DNA of 64,000 bases, taken from contig JAFLRX010000011.1 of the NCBI GenBank assembly GCA_022511265.1, positions 1 to 64,000 on the forward strand, given 5' to 3'. This stretch comes from Eubacterium sp. Its GTDB lineage: Bacteria > Bacillota > Clostridia > Oscillospirales > Ruminococcaceae. Below the pieces are notes generated by a model. That model was not told where the DNA came from, searched no databases, and worked only from the letters and a program-made list of their open reading frames with translations. Position numbers and translations under genes: made by a program. Below are positions 8,006 through 16,891 of this stretch, piece by piece (position 1 is the first letter of the stretch; the number at the start of each line of letters is the position of its first letter).

Positions 8006-8614
8006 ATGAAAATAAAAATCTGCGGAATGATGCGCCCGGAGGACATCGGCTATGTCAACATTGCAAAGCCCGACTACATCGGTTTTATCTTCGCCAAAAA
8101 CCGCAAGCGCACCGTAACAAAGCAGCAGGCGACGGAGATGAAAGCCCTGCTCTCCCCTGACATACAGGCGGTCGGCGTGTTCCTCGATAATGATATTGAC
8201 GAGGTAATCGACATCGCCGACAGCGGCACCGTTGACCTTATCCAGCTGCACGGCAGCGAGGACGAAGAATACGTAAACGCTTTGCGTACGGCTATCCCCG
8301 CCGATATGCCGATAATAAAGGCATTCAGCATAAAAACACAGGAGGATATCGACAACGCGTTCGCCTTTCCCGCTGACTTTATACTGCTGGACAACGGAAT
8401 AGGCGGCACAGGCGAGGCTTTCTCGTGGGAGCTTATCGACGGCGGTCTGCACGAAAAAGTATTTCTCGCAGGCGGTGTAAACACCGACAACATAGCCGAC
8501 GCTATAAGGCTCTCCCCCTACTGCATAGACGTCAGCAGCGGTGCGGAGACCGACGGCGTAAAGGATAAAGAAAAAATACTCGCACTGATCAACGCGGTGC
8601 GATCAGCATATTAG
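8006..8614 (+). CDS. trpF: Phosphoribosylanthranilate isomerase
   Basis: 202 residues, TIM barrel. It catalyses the Amadori rearrangement of phosphoribosyl-anthranilate. The start MKIKICGMMRPEDI carries the catalytic cysteine in KICG; IGFIFAKNRKRTV, VGVFLDN, IQLHGSEDEEY, LLDNGIGGTGEAFSW and FLAGGVNTDNI follow in family order. The ATG is one base after the trpC stop, so the two are coupled. Confidence 0.96.
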   Translation: MKIKICGMMRPEDIGYVNIAKPDYIGFIFAKNRKRTVTKQQATEMKALLSPDIQAVGVFLDNDIDEVIDIADSGTVDLIQLHGSEDEEYVNALRTAIPADMPIIKAFSIKTQEDIDNAFAFPADFILLDNGIGGTGEAFSWELIDGGLHEKVFLAGGVNTDNIADAIRLSPYCIDVSSGAETDGVKDKEKILALINAVRSAY

Positions 8615-8633
8615 GAAAGGACTGTCACGGAAA

Positions 8634-9524
8634 ATGAGCGAACAAGAATTCAAGCAAGACTTGACCCTTGAAGAACAGGCACTTGCGCCGTTTATGATCC
8701 ATCTTTTCATGAAAGAAAAGTGCGAGCTGCCCGACAAGGACACAATGACCGAGATAATGCTAAAACACCTCAGCGATGTCTCCTGCTTCAGCCACGACAA
8801 CAAGCTGGTTAATTTTTCCGCCAACAAATACACGGCAGAGTTTAAAGAGGGTTCAGCCCCGCCGCTGCTTACAATAATGGAATGTATGGACTGTGAGCAG
8901 TGGATATCCGAAAAGCTGGACGCCTTTATCCGCAGCCAGATGTGGGACTGCCCCGATAAAGAGCGCATCCTGTCAGAGTGCAAATATCACGTCATAGCTA
9001 TGGATATGATGGCAGCGTCACTCCCCTATCGTGACAGGGCGGATATGCTGATGGATTTTACCGAGGCTCTTGTTGAGATGTTCCCTCAGTGCGAGGCGGT
9101 ATATTTTGACAATTCCGGCAAGATGTTTTCTGCCGACAAAGTGAGAAACCACAATATCCCAAGAGACGACAGATTTATATACTTCGCGGTGAACGTGCGG
9201 TTTTTCAACATCAGCGGCACAGATGATATGGTTATCGACTCTTTGGGAATGAGCATATTGCATATGCCCGACCTGCAATATCATTTTCACGGCGTTGACC
9301 CCAACTGGGTGGTAAACCACGCCTACAATCTGCTCTCCTACATCTACGCTAACGACAACCCTATCAAGAACGGTGAAACGGTAGACGGGGTCTCTGACGG
9401 ACACATAGATATCAATCTTCAATGGCGCTGCCATTATGAAAACTCACTTATTCAGCCCGCAAGAGAGGTGCTTGACATCTGTATGAACGAGTATGCCTCA
9501 GGCGGCAGAAATTATGACGAATAA
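8634..9524 (+). CDS. DUF4261-like protein inserted in the trp operon
   Basis: 296 residues, soluble, no signal peptide or membrane segment. It is not a tryptophan enzyme. The C-terminal half (GMSILHMPDLQYHFHGVDPN followed by WVVNHAYNLLSYIY) recalls the DUF4261 family from memory; the N-terminal hundred residues are acidic and helical. It lies 19 bp after trpF and 52 bp before trpB on the same strand with no terminator between, so it should be co-transcribed and T-box controlled. Function unknown. It may be a passenger, or a regulatory partner. Confidence in the gene is high, in the family moderate. Confidence 0.85.
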   Translation: MSEQEFKQDLTLEEQALAPFMIHLFMKEKCELPDKDTMTEIMLKHLSDVSCFSHDNKLVNFSANKYTAEFKEGSAPPLLTIMECMDCEQWISEKLDAFIRSQMWDCPDKERILSECKYHVIAMDMMAASLPYRDRADMLMDFTEALVEMFPQCEAVYFDNSGKMFSADKVRNHNIPRDDRFIYFAVNVRFFNISGTDDMVIDSLGMSILHMPDLQYHFHGVDPNWVVNHAYNLLSYIYANDNPIKNGETVDGVSDGHIDINLQWRCHYENSLIQPAREVLDICMNEYASGGRNYDE

Positions 9525-9576
9525 AACACCAATAACACGGTGCGGAAAATAAACAAGCATTAAGAAAGGAACTGTT

Positions 9577-10761
9577 ATGGAAAACGGAAGATACGGCATA
9601 CACGGCGGACAGTATATCCCTGAGACGCTGATGAACGAGATACACAAGCTGGAAGAAAGCTATGAGTTTTACAAAAACGATAAGGATTTTAACGATGAGC
9701 TGAACGCTCTGCTGCGTGAATACGCGGGCAGGCCCTCGCTGCTGTACTACGCAGAGAAAATGACTAAGGACCTCGGCGGCGCAAAGATATACCTAAAGCG
9801 CGAGGACCTGAACCACACCGGCTCGCACAAGATAAACAACGTGCTGGGGCAGGTGTTGATGGCAAAGAAGATGGGCAAGACCCGTGTCATCGCCGAGACA
9901 GGCGCGGGACAGCACGGTGTGGCCACCGCCACCGCCGCCGCCCTTATGGATATGAAATGCGAGATATTCATGGGCAAAGAGGACACCGACCGTCAGGCGC
10001 TGAACGTGTACAGGATGGAGTTACTCGGCGCAAAGGTGAACACGGTGACCACAGGCACCATGACACTGAAGGACGCGGTAAACGAAGCCATGCGCGAGTG
10101 GGTGTCCCGCGTGGATGATACTCATTACGTGCTCGGCTCGGTAATGGGGCCTCACCCGTTTCCGATGATAGTGCGCGACTTTCAGAGCGTGATAAGCAAA
10201 GAGGCAAGAGAGCAGATACTCGAAACAGAAGGCAAGCTGCCCGCGGCAGTAGTCGCCTGCGTCGGCGGCGGCAGCAACGCGATGGGTATGTTCTATAACT
10301 TTATAAACGACAAGGACGTAAAGCTGATAGGCTGCGAGGCTGCGGGCAAGGGCGTTGACCACCCGCAAAATGCCGCAACGATAGCCAACGGCACGCTGGG
10401 TATCTTCCACGGTATGAAGTCTTACTTCTGCCAGAACGAGGAGGGACAGATAGCCCCCGTTTATTCGATATCCGCAGGTCTTGATTACCCCGGCATAGGT
10501 CCCGAGCATGCCAACCTGCACGATACCGGGCGCGCGCAATACGTCCCCGTCACCGACGAAGAGGCGGTAGCCGCATTTGAATATCTCGCCCGCACTGAGG
10601 GCATTATCTGCGCGGTAGAATCTGCCCACGCGGTGGCGCATGTGCTGAAGACAGCAAAGGACTACAGCCCCGACGATTCGATAATCATATGCCTTTCGGG
10701 TCGCGGAGACAAGGACGTAGCGGCAATAGCAAGATACAGAGGAGTGAAGATATATGAGTAA
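9577..10761 (+). CDS. trpB: Tryptophan synthase beta subunit
   Basis: 394 residues. A PLP enzyme that condenses indole with serine. The Schiff-base lysine is in [33 protein letters not shown], the PLP phosphate loop [15 protein letters not shown] and [20 protein letters not shown] are all present. It is the canonical TrpB1 form that pairs with TrpA and channels indole. The ATG follows AGAAAGGAACTGTT. Its last codons overlap trpA by eight bases. Confidence 0.97.
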   Translation: MENGRYGIHGGQYIPETLMNEIHKLEESYEFYKNDKDFNDELNALLREYAGRPSLLYYAEKMTKDLGGAKIYLKREDLNHTGSHKINNVLGQVLMAKKMGKTRVIAETGAGQHGVATATAAALMDMKCEIFMGKEDTDRQALNVYRMELLGAKVNTVTTGTMTLKDAVNEAMREWVSRVDDTHYVLGSVMGPHPFPMIVRDFQSVISKEAREQILETEGKLPAAVVACVGGGSNAMGMFYNFINDKDVKLIGCEAAGKGVDHPQNAATIANGTLGIFHGMKSYFCQNEEGQIAPVYSISAGLDYPGIGPEHANLHDTGRAQYVPVTDEEAVAAFEYLARTEGIICAVESAHAVAHVLKTAKDYSPDDSIIICLSGRGDKDVAAIARYRGVKIYE

Positions 10762-11533
10762 CAGAATAGCAAACGCGTTTAAGGAAAAGGCGTTCGTGGC
10801 GTTTCTCACCGCGGGCGACCCGACTATAGAAAAAAGCGAGGAATATATCGGCAGGCTGATAGACGGCGGCGCGGACGTAATAGAGATAGGCATACCTTTC
10901 TCCGACCCTATCGCCGAGGGTCCCGTTATCCAAGCGGCAAATATCCGCTCGCTCTCGGCGGGCTGCGACCTGTCAAAGGTCTTTACGCTCACCGAAAACG
11001 TGCGCAAAAAATACCCCGATACCGCAATAGTATACCTCACCTACCTCAACCCCGTATACAAGTACGGACCGGATAAATTTTTCGCAAAGTGTGCCGAGAT
11101 AGGCGCGGACGGTATAATCGTCCCCGATATGCCGTTTGAGGAAAAGGGCGAGATAGCAGAAGCGGCGAAAAAGCACGGCATAGAGATAGTCTCGCTTATC
11201 GCGCCGACCTCCGAGGATAGGATAAAACAGATAGCCGAACAGGCAGAGGGCTACATCTACATAGTATCCTCCATGGGTGTCACCGGCATGCGCAGCGAGA
11301 TAAAGACAGATATTTCAGCTATCGTTGAGGCGGTGCGCAAATACTCCGACCGTCCCGCGGCGGTGGGCTTTGGCATCAACACCCCAGAGCAGGCGGCGAA
11401 ATACTCCGCCATCGCCGACGGTGTTATTGTCGGCAGTGCGATAGTAAAGCTTATCGAGCAGCACGGCGAAAACGCAGGTGACGCCCTGTATGAATACGCA
11501 AAGAAAATGAAAAACGCCTGCATATCACAATAA
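10754..11533 (+). CDS. trpA: Tryptophan synthase alpha subunit
   Basis: 259 residues, TIM barrel. It cleaves indole-3-glycerol phosphate to indole. The catalytic glutamate lies in [20 protein letters not shown], the catalytic aspartate in [12 protein letters not shown], and the phosphate sites in SSMGVTGMR and [10 protein letters not shown]. It overlaps trpB by eight bases and ends the operon; a strong terminator follows ten bases after the stop. Confidence 0.97.
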   Translation: MSNRIANAFKEKAFVAFLTAGDPTIEKSEEYIGRLIDGGADVIEIGIPFSDPIAEGPVIQAANIRSLSAGCDLSKVFTLTENVRKKYPDTAIVYLTYLNPVYKYGPDKFFAKCAEIGADGIIVPDMPFEEKGEIAEAAKKHGIEIVSLIAPTSEDRIKQIAEQAEGYIYIVSSMGVTGMRSEIKTDISAIVEAVRKYSDRPAAVGFGINTPEQAAKYSAIADGVIVGSAIVKLIEQHGENAGDALYEYAKKMKNACISQ

Positions 11534-11542
11534 CCTATAATT

Positions 11543-11575
11543 AAAGCGCACGGTCTTTGCCCGTGCGCTTTTTTT
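11543..11575 (+). terminator. Rho-independent terminator of the trp operon
   Basis: Perfect 11-bp stem aaagcgcacgg/ccgtgcgcttt with a 7-base loop, followed by a run of T. It also separates trpA from the convergent cellulase gene. Confidence 0.92.
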
Positions 11576-11622
11576 ATCCGTCCGCAGAGCGGACGACTAT
11601 AACTCTTCACTATTCACTAAAA

Positions 11623-13230
11623 TTACTGTTCTCCCCTGAACCACTTTCTTATCCACTTTCCGCTCTCGGACATATCGTTTTCGCTCCAGTTGCCGTTAGC
11701 GGACGCGGAGGACTTGAACGCGGAGGAGCTTTCGTTCTTGTTTGCCAAGTTCCAGTTCATATAGCTGATGCCGAGATCGTCCAGCAGCTCCAGCCACTTA
11801 CGGGTCTGGTTAAAGTCATTCGCGCCGTTACCGGATGCGTCACAGCAGCCGAACTCGGTGACAAACACCGGCAAGCCCGCGCTTACGCAGTTCTTTAATC
11901 TGTCTCTCAGCCAGTCGGTATGTGTTGCAGCGTAGAAGTGCAGCGCATACATAACATTGTCGTACTTCAGCGGGTTGTTCAGCGCCTTGTCTATATCCTG
12001 GCTCCAGGTAGGCGTACCGACGATTATCACAGCGTCGGGGTCGTTCTTGCGTATCACGGGGATAACTTCTTCGGCATACGGCTTTACGTCGCCCTCCCAT
12101 GTGGCATAGCCGTTAGGCTCGTTGCATATCTCATATATGATATTGGGATATTTGCCGTAGGTCTTGGATATCTCGTCAAAGAATCTCAGCGCGTCCGCTT
12201 TCATCACCTGCGGCGACTGGTCGGCAAGCACATGCCAGTCAACGATGACGTACATATCCAGCTTTATCGCTATATCAATGCCCTTCTTTGCCAGCGCCTC
12301 GTATGTTGCCTTGCCGGAGCCGCTGTACCCCTCGCTCGCGCCTGTATACATCGCAAGCCGTATCGCGTTGGTGTTCCAATCGTCTCGCAACGTCTTGAAT
12401 GCCTGCTCGTTCACAAAATCCGGGAACCAGCCTATGCCGTGGGTACTCATGCCCTTCAGCTGATAAGCCTTGCCGTTTTTATCCACCAGCTGTGTACCCT
12501 TTACCGACAGCTGACCGTGCTGAGAAACAGGCGTGCTGCCGTCAGGGTCAGGTGTTGCTGTCGGTGCAGTCTGTGCCGTGGTAGTAGTTGCGGCAGGTGT
12601 GCTGCTGTTGTCGCTGCTGTTATCATTACTGCTGTTATTGTCGCTGTTGTTGTCATCTCCGCCGGATGTTCCCTCAGAAGCCATCGTACCGTTTACGGTG
12701 ACGTCGCCCGGCTCAAATTCCTTCGGCGAGGCGTAATTAAACCCAAAGCTTATATTACCGCCGTTGTCTATAGTGCCGTTATACTCCTCATTGGTGACGG
12801 TCACCTTACCGCCGTCCACCGAGAAGATACCGTTCCATTGAGAGGTCAGCTCAAAGCCCTCAGGCACTTCAAACTCCACCGTCCAACCCTCAACCGCGCT
12901 GCCGGTGTTATTGGTGACGGTCACCTCATAGCCGCCGCAGTAATCATCGCCCTGCATCCATGTGCTGGAAAGATTCCACTGCACGTCAAACTTAGCTTTA
13001 TCAGTCTCGGTCTCACTTTCAGCCGGCACGGAGGATTCCGTCGGCGCGGGGGTCTCCGCCGCGGATGAATTTTCTTCACTGCTCTGCCCGTCCGAGCTTG
13101 TCTCGGATACCGATGACTGCTCGCTGCTGACCCCGTCAACGGATGATATATCTACTGAGCTTTCACATCCCGCAAGCAACATAGACGCACTCAGCACCAG
13201 TGCCGCCGCCCTTATAAATATCTTTTTCAT
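11623..13230 (-). CDS. Lipid-anchored GH5 endoglucanase with CBM2-like module
   Basis: 535 residues. The order is: lipoprotein signal with lipobox LLAGC (Cys22), Ser/Glu-rich linker, a CBM2-like cellulose-binding module at about 79-183 (CGGYEVTVTNNTGSAVEGW, SQWNGIFSV, NGTIDNGGNISFGF), an Asn/Ser/Thr-rich linker, then a GH5 catalytic domain to near residue 520. The acid/base glutamate is in IIYEICNEPNG (about E371) and the nucleophile in LPVFVTEFGCCD (about E459). The start was moved to the second Met, which has the better spacing to AAGGA. No dockerin is present, so it works attached to the cell membrane or as a shed enzyme, not in a cellulosome. Confidence 0.93.
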   Translation of the reverse strand: MKKIFIRAAALVLSASMLLAGCESSVDISSVDGVSSEQSSVSETSSDGQSSEENSSAAETPAPTESSVPAESETETDKAKFDVQWNLSSTWMQGDDYCGGYEVTVTNNTGSAVEGWTVEFEVPEGFELTSQWNGIFSVDGGKVTVTNEEYNGTIDNGGNISFGFNYASPKEFEPGDVTVNGTMASEGTSGGDDNNSDNNSSNDNSSDNSSTPAATTTTAQTAPTATPDPDGSTPVSQHGQLSVKGTQLVDKNGKAYQLKGMSTHGIGWFPDFVNEQAFKTLRDDWNTNAIRLAMYTGASEGYSGSGKATYEALAKKGIDIAIKLDMYVIVDWHVLADQSPQVMKADALRFFDEISKTYGKYPNIIYEICNEPNGYATWEGDVKPYAEEVIPVIRKNDPDAVIIVGTPTWSQDIDKALNNPLKYDNVMYALHFYAATHTDWLRDRLKNCVSAGLPVFVTEFGCCDASGNGANDFNQTRKWLELLDDLGISYMNWNLANKNESSSAFKSSASANGNWSENDMSESGKWIRKWFRGEQ

Positions 13231-13279
13231 AATCATTTTTCCTTTATGTATTTTTATGTATAGCTTTTACACTTTTATT

Positions 13280-13308
13280 ATAATATACCCTATCTCGGAT
13301 TTTGTCAA
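13280..13308 (-). promoter_or_regulatory. Promoter of the GH5 gene
   Basis: Minus strand TTGACA, 17 bp, TATTAT, about 50 bp upstream of the ATG. No cre match was seen nearby. Confidence 0.75.
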
Positions 13309-13680
13309 GAGCGGGAGATAAAAATTGAAAGTTTTCGAGAGGGAGTTTGATGGAGACCGTTTTTCAAAAGGGTCTACCTCAATAATAGTTATAACCCTTC
13401 TTTGCGGACATCAGCCATACTCTGTCGTCTTTTTCCGACAGCATACCCCACAAAAATTCCCTAAAATAAACCAAAATAACCGCCGTTACGGCGGGGTTCG
13501 ACTGTTAGACAAAATAAGTCAAGTTTCCCTATGGATTTTTCCGCCGTATTCGATATAATTAAAGATGAAATATACGTCGTTCGATATTTATTTCGTTTAT
13601 ACGGCTTTTTACATATTTTCCGTATGAATTTTGATAAGAACGGCGATATATAGGCAACTAAAGGAAAGGATTGATTATTT
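13309..13680. other. Gene-free stretch between the GH5 gene and the spo0A-like gene
   Basis: It holds an imperfect hairpin near 13349-13380 (arms gatggagacc / ggtctacctc), a short GC hairpin ccgccg-tta-cggcgg at 13480-13494, and TTCGACT at 13497-13503, which matches six of seven bases of a Spo0A box (TTCGACA). TATAAT at 13554-13559 may be the -10 for the downstream gene, but no good -35 is visible. The 77-residue ORF at 13325 has no family features or ribosome site and was not called. Confidence 0.5.
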
Positions 13681-14484
13681 ATGCCGGAATCTATGAAAGT
13701 TCTTATCGGAGATGACTCGTTAGAGTCGGGGATAGCGTGGGCAACGCTGTTCAAGCAGGCGGGATTTTACGCCATAACAAGGAGCGGCTCGGGACAAGCG
13801 ATACTTGACTGCGCCGCAAGCACCCACCCGCAGGTGATAGTTTTAATGGGCAGCGCCGAGAGCTGCCGCCTTATCAGGTCGCTGAGGAACATCGCGGAGT
13901 ATTCTCCGCTGATAGCCGCAGTCACCGACTGGACAATGAACGCGACCGACCGCGAGCTTATCGAGGCGGGCGCCGACTGCTGTATACCTCGCCCCTCAGA
14001 CGGCGCGGAGATAGTAACCAAAATAATGTCACTGCTTATCTCCAAAAGCAACGGAGCTGCCCTTAAAGAGGACGACCGGGACAAGCTGAATATGGAACGC
14101 GCCGTCACCGAGATAATCCACCAGATAGGCATACCTGCCCACATCAAGGGCTATCATTATCTGCGCACCGCTATAATATATTCGGTCAATGACCCAGAAA
14201 TGATAAACAGCGTGACAAAGGTGCTGTACCCGTCGGTGGCACAGCGCTACCGCACCACCGCCTCACGGGTAGAGCGTGCCATCCGCCACGCGATAGAAAT
14301 AGCGTGGGACAGGGGCGACGTTGACGTACTTAACAGCTATTTCGGCTATACCGTGCGTACCTCCCGCGGCAAGCCCACAAATTCAGAATTTATCGCGCTT
14401 ATCGCGGACAGACTGCGGTTAGAACAGACCGCACCCGCAGCACGCAGCGAAAAGAAAGCCTACGGCCGTGTAGCGGCGCTTTGA
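13681..14484 (+). CDS. spo0A: Spo0A-like response regulator lacking the phospho-acceptor Asp
   Basis: 267 residues. The C-terminal effector domain is unmistakably Spo0[36 protein letters not shown], the recognition helix [34 protein letters not shown]. The N-terminal receiver keeps the acidic pair GDD (11-12) and the switch Thr (AAVTDW), but the phospho-acceptor position reads [12 protein letters not shown], placing Met56 where the family has Asp, and the conserved Lys of the KP motif is Arg (PRPSD). Known role of the family: phosphorelay-activated master regulator of sporulation. Inference: this copy cannot be activated by Asp phosphorylation. It is monocistronic, behind AAAGGA. Confidence 0.93.
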   Translation: MPESMKVLIGDDSLESGIAWATLFKQAGFYAITRSGSGQAILDCAASTHPQVIVLMGSAESCRLIRSLRNIAEYSPLIAAVTDWTMNATDRELIEAGADCCIPRPSDGAEIVTKIMSLLISKSNGAALKEDDRDKLNMERAVTEIIHQIGIPAHIKGYHYLRTAIIYSVNDPEMINSVTKVLYPSVAQRYRTTASRVERAIRHAIEIAWDRGDVDVLNSYFGYTVRTSRGKPTNSEFIALIADRLRLEQTAPAARSEKKAYGRVAAL

Positions 14485-14520
14485 CAGCAAAAACCTCTTC
14501 ACTCTATATAACTTTTATTG

Positions 14521-14552
14521 AGGGCGACCCTTTACAAAAGGGCCGCCCTTAA
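14521..14552 (+). terminator. Hairpin after the spo0A-like gene
   Basis: agggcgaccctt pairs with aagggccgccct with one mismatch. No clear T-run follows, so it is a moderate call. Confidence 0.6.
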
Positions 14553-14592
14553 ACCTCATAAGCATTTAATTTTCTGACAGCAACAGGTGTTT

Positions 14593-14716
14593 TTATCGTT
14601 TAACATTAAATAATTATCGTGCAAGATGCACAGCCAAGCCTCTGATTTTTCGCAAATTATTGTAAAAACATATAATATTTATCGTTAAACGATAACAAAC
14701 TATTGACAAACGATAA
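14593..14716. promoter_or_regulatory. Operator array TTATCGTT/AACGATAA upstream of the DUF2975-XRE pair
   Basis: A 17-bp palindrome TTATCGTTAAACGATAA (14679-14695) is flanked by a degenerate copy TTATCGTTTAACATTAA (14593-14609), a half-site TTATCGT at 14614-14620, and a half-site AAACGATAA (14708-14716) inside the spacer of the promoter. The last copy would block RNA polymerase when occupied. The natural candidate binder is the XRE-type protein encoded two genes downstream. Apart from these sites, 14485-14791 contains only the terminator and promoter listed. Confidence 0.75.
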
Positions 14717-14731
14717 TATGCGTGATATACT
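14703..14731 (+). promoter_or_regulatory. Promoter of the DUF2975-XRE operon
   Basis: TTGACA, 17 bp, TATACT. The operator half-site AAACGATAA sits between the two elements. Confidence 0.85.
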
Positions 14732-14791
14732 GTGTACAGCATTTGAGAATAAACTGTAAATCAAATCAAAACACATAAAGGGGTAAATAAA

Positions 14792-15439
14792 ATGAAAAAC
14801 GAAAAAATCGTAAAAATCAACACCATCGGTAAGGTAAGCAAGATACTCTCGATAATCGCGCGGGTAGCGGTCCTCATTGCGGCAGTCGCAATGGTAGTTA
14901 TAGGTATAGGGGTGATCTTCCTTCCCGGCAACGCCATTCAAGCAAGCGGTACGGCACAGGGACAGATAATCCTTGACGGCAACAGTCTGCCGGTCGACTT
15001 AGTAAAATTCGACCAAAGCAATTCACACTTTTCCGTAATGGGTATGAAGTTCGACTATGTTCTCACCGAGACACAAAGCGGCAGCGACAGGATAATCGAC
15101 ATCACCGCCAACGCCGACAACCTCACCGGAGAGGGTGTAAAGCTTGCTATCGTATTCGCCTGCTTTGGCTATGCTATTATGCTGGTCAGTGTTGCTATCA
15201 TATTCATCTTCGCGACAAAGCTGGCAAAGGCCCTCGAAAAATGCGAGTCGCCCTTTGAAGAAAATGTTATTAAGGCATTGAAAAAATTCTCATTCTCTCT
15301 TATTCCCTTCGGCGCGATAATGCTGTTAAGAGGCGTCGGCAGCATACCGATAGCGCTTGTGATACTCATTGTAATACTCATCTCCTACTGCTTCAGCTAC
15401 GGTGCACAGCTGCAAAAAGAATCCGACGAGACCCTGTAA
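14792..15439 (+). CDS. DUF2975-family membrane protein
   Basis: 215 residues with four hydrophobic segments (near residues 20-45, 120-145, 170-190, 190-208) and an extracytoplasmic loop of about 70 residues between the first two. The layout and the pairing with a 70-residue XRE regulator match the DUF2975 family of Firmicutes. The segment LAKALEKCESPFEENVIKALKKFSF between helices two and three is the typical family core. Biochemical function is not known for the family. It is preceded by AAAGGGG and followed 9 bp later by the regulator. Confidence 0.85.
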   Translation: MKNEKIVKINTIGKVSKILSIIARVAVLIAAVAMVVIGIGVIFLPGNAIQASGTAQGQIILDGNSLPVDLVKFDQSNSHFSVMGMKFDYVLTETQSGSDRIIDITANADNLTGEGVKLAIVFACFGYAIMLVSVAIIFIFATKLAKALEKCESPFEENVIKALKKFSFSLIPFGAIMLLRGVGSIPIALVILIVILISYCFSYGAQLQKESDETL

Positions 15440-15448
15440 GGAGGACAT

Positions 15449-15667
15449 ATGGCTATAATATTAAGGCTGGACAGAGTAATGGCAGATAGAAAGATGAGCC
15501 TTAACGAACTTAGCGAGCAGGTCGGCGTCAGCAACGTCAACCTCTCTAAGCTAAAGACCGGCAAGGTCAGCGCGATACGCTTTTCTACGCTCGGCGCGAT
15601 ATGCCGTGTGCTGAACTGTCAGCCCGGTGATATACTGGAATATGACCCCAACACAGCCGACGAATAA
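15449..15667 (+). CDS. XRE/Cro-CI type regulator (YozG-like)
   Basis: 72 residues, a single helix-turn-helix: RKMSLNELSEQVGVSNVNLS is the HTH, followed by KLKTGKVSAIRFSTLGAICR and LNCQPGDILEYDP. Such small regulators regularly accompany DUF2975 membrane proteins. It has a strong AAGGAGG ribosome site. Inference: it binds the TTATCGTT-type operators at 14593-14716 and represses its own operon. Confidence 0.9.
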   Translation: MAIILRLDRVMADRKMSLNELSEQVGVSNVNLSKLKTGKVSAIRFSTLGAICRVLNCQPGDILEYDPNTADE

Positions 15668-15672
15668 TACCT

Positions 15673-15716
15673 AAAAATTGAGGGATACCCTTTAAAAAGG
15701 GTATCCCTCAATTTTT
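15673..15716. terminator. Bidirectional terminator between the XRE gene and patB
   Basis: A 21-bp perfect stem (aaaaattgagggatacccttt and its complement) around a 2-base centre, with A/T runs on both sides. It serves convergent genes; its edge overlaps the stop codon of patB. Confidence 0.93.
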
Positions 15717-16878
15717 ATGATTTGTTTATATACATCTCAATACCGTTCTTCAATCGTTCCAGCCCGTCTTTCAGCGTGCCGCGCGGGCAGGCAACATTCA
15801 GCCGTAAAAATCCGTCGCCGCCCTTACCGTAGCTTGCGCCCGCACTGACAAACAAGCCTGTTTTACTGCGGATAAACTGCGCAAGTCCGCCCTCGGACAA
15901 TTCCGAGCAATCCAGCCACAGCAGATAGGTCGCCTCGGACGGCACCAACTTTATCTGCGGTATATTTTCCGCGATAAATTCCTTCACCAGTGCTTTATTA
16001 TCAAATAAGTACTGTCTCAGCTCGTCCAGCCAGCCGCCGCCTTTTGTAAACGCGGCTACCGCCGCCTGCACCGCAAACGCGTTCGGCTCTGCCACCTCGT
16101 CATTGTTCAGCCCGCGCATAACCCTCTGCCGCAGCGTGCTGTCTCCGACATACACCGCCGAGGTCTGCAAGCCCGCAAGGTTAAACGCCTTGGTCGGCGC
16201 GATACAGGTCACGCTTATCCTCCGACATACATCCGATACCGACGCAAACGGTACATATTCCTTGCCGGGGTCGGTCAGGTCGCAGTGTATCTCGTCCGAC
16301 AGAACAAGCACATTATACCTGCCGCACAGCTCGCCTATCCTCGCCAGCGTCTCTTTATCCCATATCCTTCCGACAGGGTTATGCGGGTTGCACAGCAGCA
16401 GCAATGATGTCTGCGGCTCTGCCAGCTTATTCTCTAAATCATCGAAATTTATTGAATATTCATTGCCGTCATAGCTAAGCACATTTTCCAGCACATTTCT
16501 GCCGTTGTTCAAGATGCAGTTGTAGAATATATTATACACCGGGCTCATTACAACGACATTTTCCGCCGGATGAGTAAGTCTGCGAACAACGCTGGATATC
16601 GCGGGGATGACCCCCGTACAGAAGAACAGGTTCTCCCGCTCCATCTTCAGTCCGTGCCGCCTGTCCCACCAGTCGGCATATGCCTGATACCACTCGTCCG
16701 GTACCACCGAATAGCCGAACACACCGTGCTCTGCCCTTTTCAGTATCGCCTCGCGTATCTCCGGCGCGGTCTGAAAGTCCATATCCGCCACCCACATCGG
16801 CAGCTCGTTTTCAGCAATATCCCATTTTAATGAATTTGTCCCGCGCCTGTCTATCGGCGTATCAAAATCGTATTTCAT
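15715..16878 (-). CDS. patB: PLP-dependent C-S lyase / aminotransferase (MalY/PatB family)
   Basis: 387 residues, fold-type I PLP enzyme. The start MKYDFDTPIDRRGTNSLKWD and ELPMWVADMDFQTAPEIREA are diagnostic of the MalY/PatB group; the Schiff-base lysine is in APTKAFNLAGLQ, and LCNPHNPVGRIW and DEIHCDL complete the site. Family members cleave cystathionine or cysteine conjugates to a thiol, pyruvate and ammonia. The neighbour 13 bp upstream is a DUF3737 gene, and the pair forms an operon. Substrate cannot be set from sequence. Confidence 0.92.
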   Translation of the reverse strand: MKYDFDTPIDRRGTNSLKWDIAENELPMWVADMDFQTAPEIREAILKRAEHGVFGYSVVPDEWYQAYADWWDRRHGLKMERENLFFCTGVIPAISSVVRRLTHPAENVVVMSPVYNIFYNCILNNGRNVLENVLSYDGNEYSINFDDLENKLAEPQTSLLLLCNPHNPVGRIWDKETLARIGELCGRYNVLVLSDEIHCDLTDPGKEYVPFASVSDVCRRISVTCIAPTKAFNLAGLQTSAVYVGDSTLRQRVMRGLNNDEVAEPNAFAVQAAVAAFTKGGGWLDELRQYLFDNKALVKEFIAENIPQIKLVPSEATYLLWLDCSELSEGGLAQFIRSKTGLFVSAGASYGKGGDGFLRLNVACPRGTLKDGLERLKNGIEMYINKS

Positions 16879-16891
16879 AATTGCCCCTTTA

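Noticed and set aside
11920-13068. 382-residue plus-strand ORF opposite the cellulase gene
   Set aside because: Shadow of the GH5 gene: low-complexity Arg/Val/Leu-rich product, no ribosome site, no family motif.
13325-13558. 77-residue ORF between the cellulase and spo0A-like genes
   Set aside because: No ribosome site, no recognisable motif, and it crosses two hairpins; likely non-coding.
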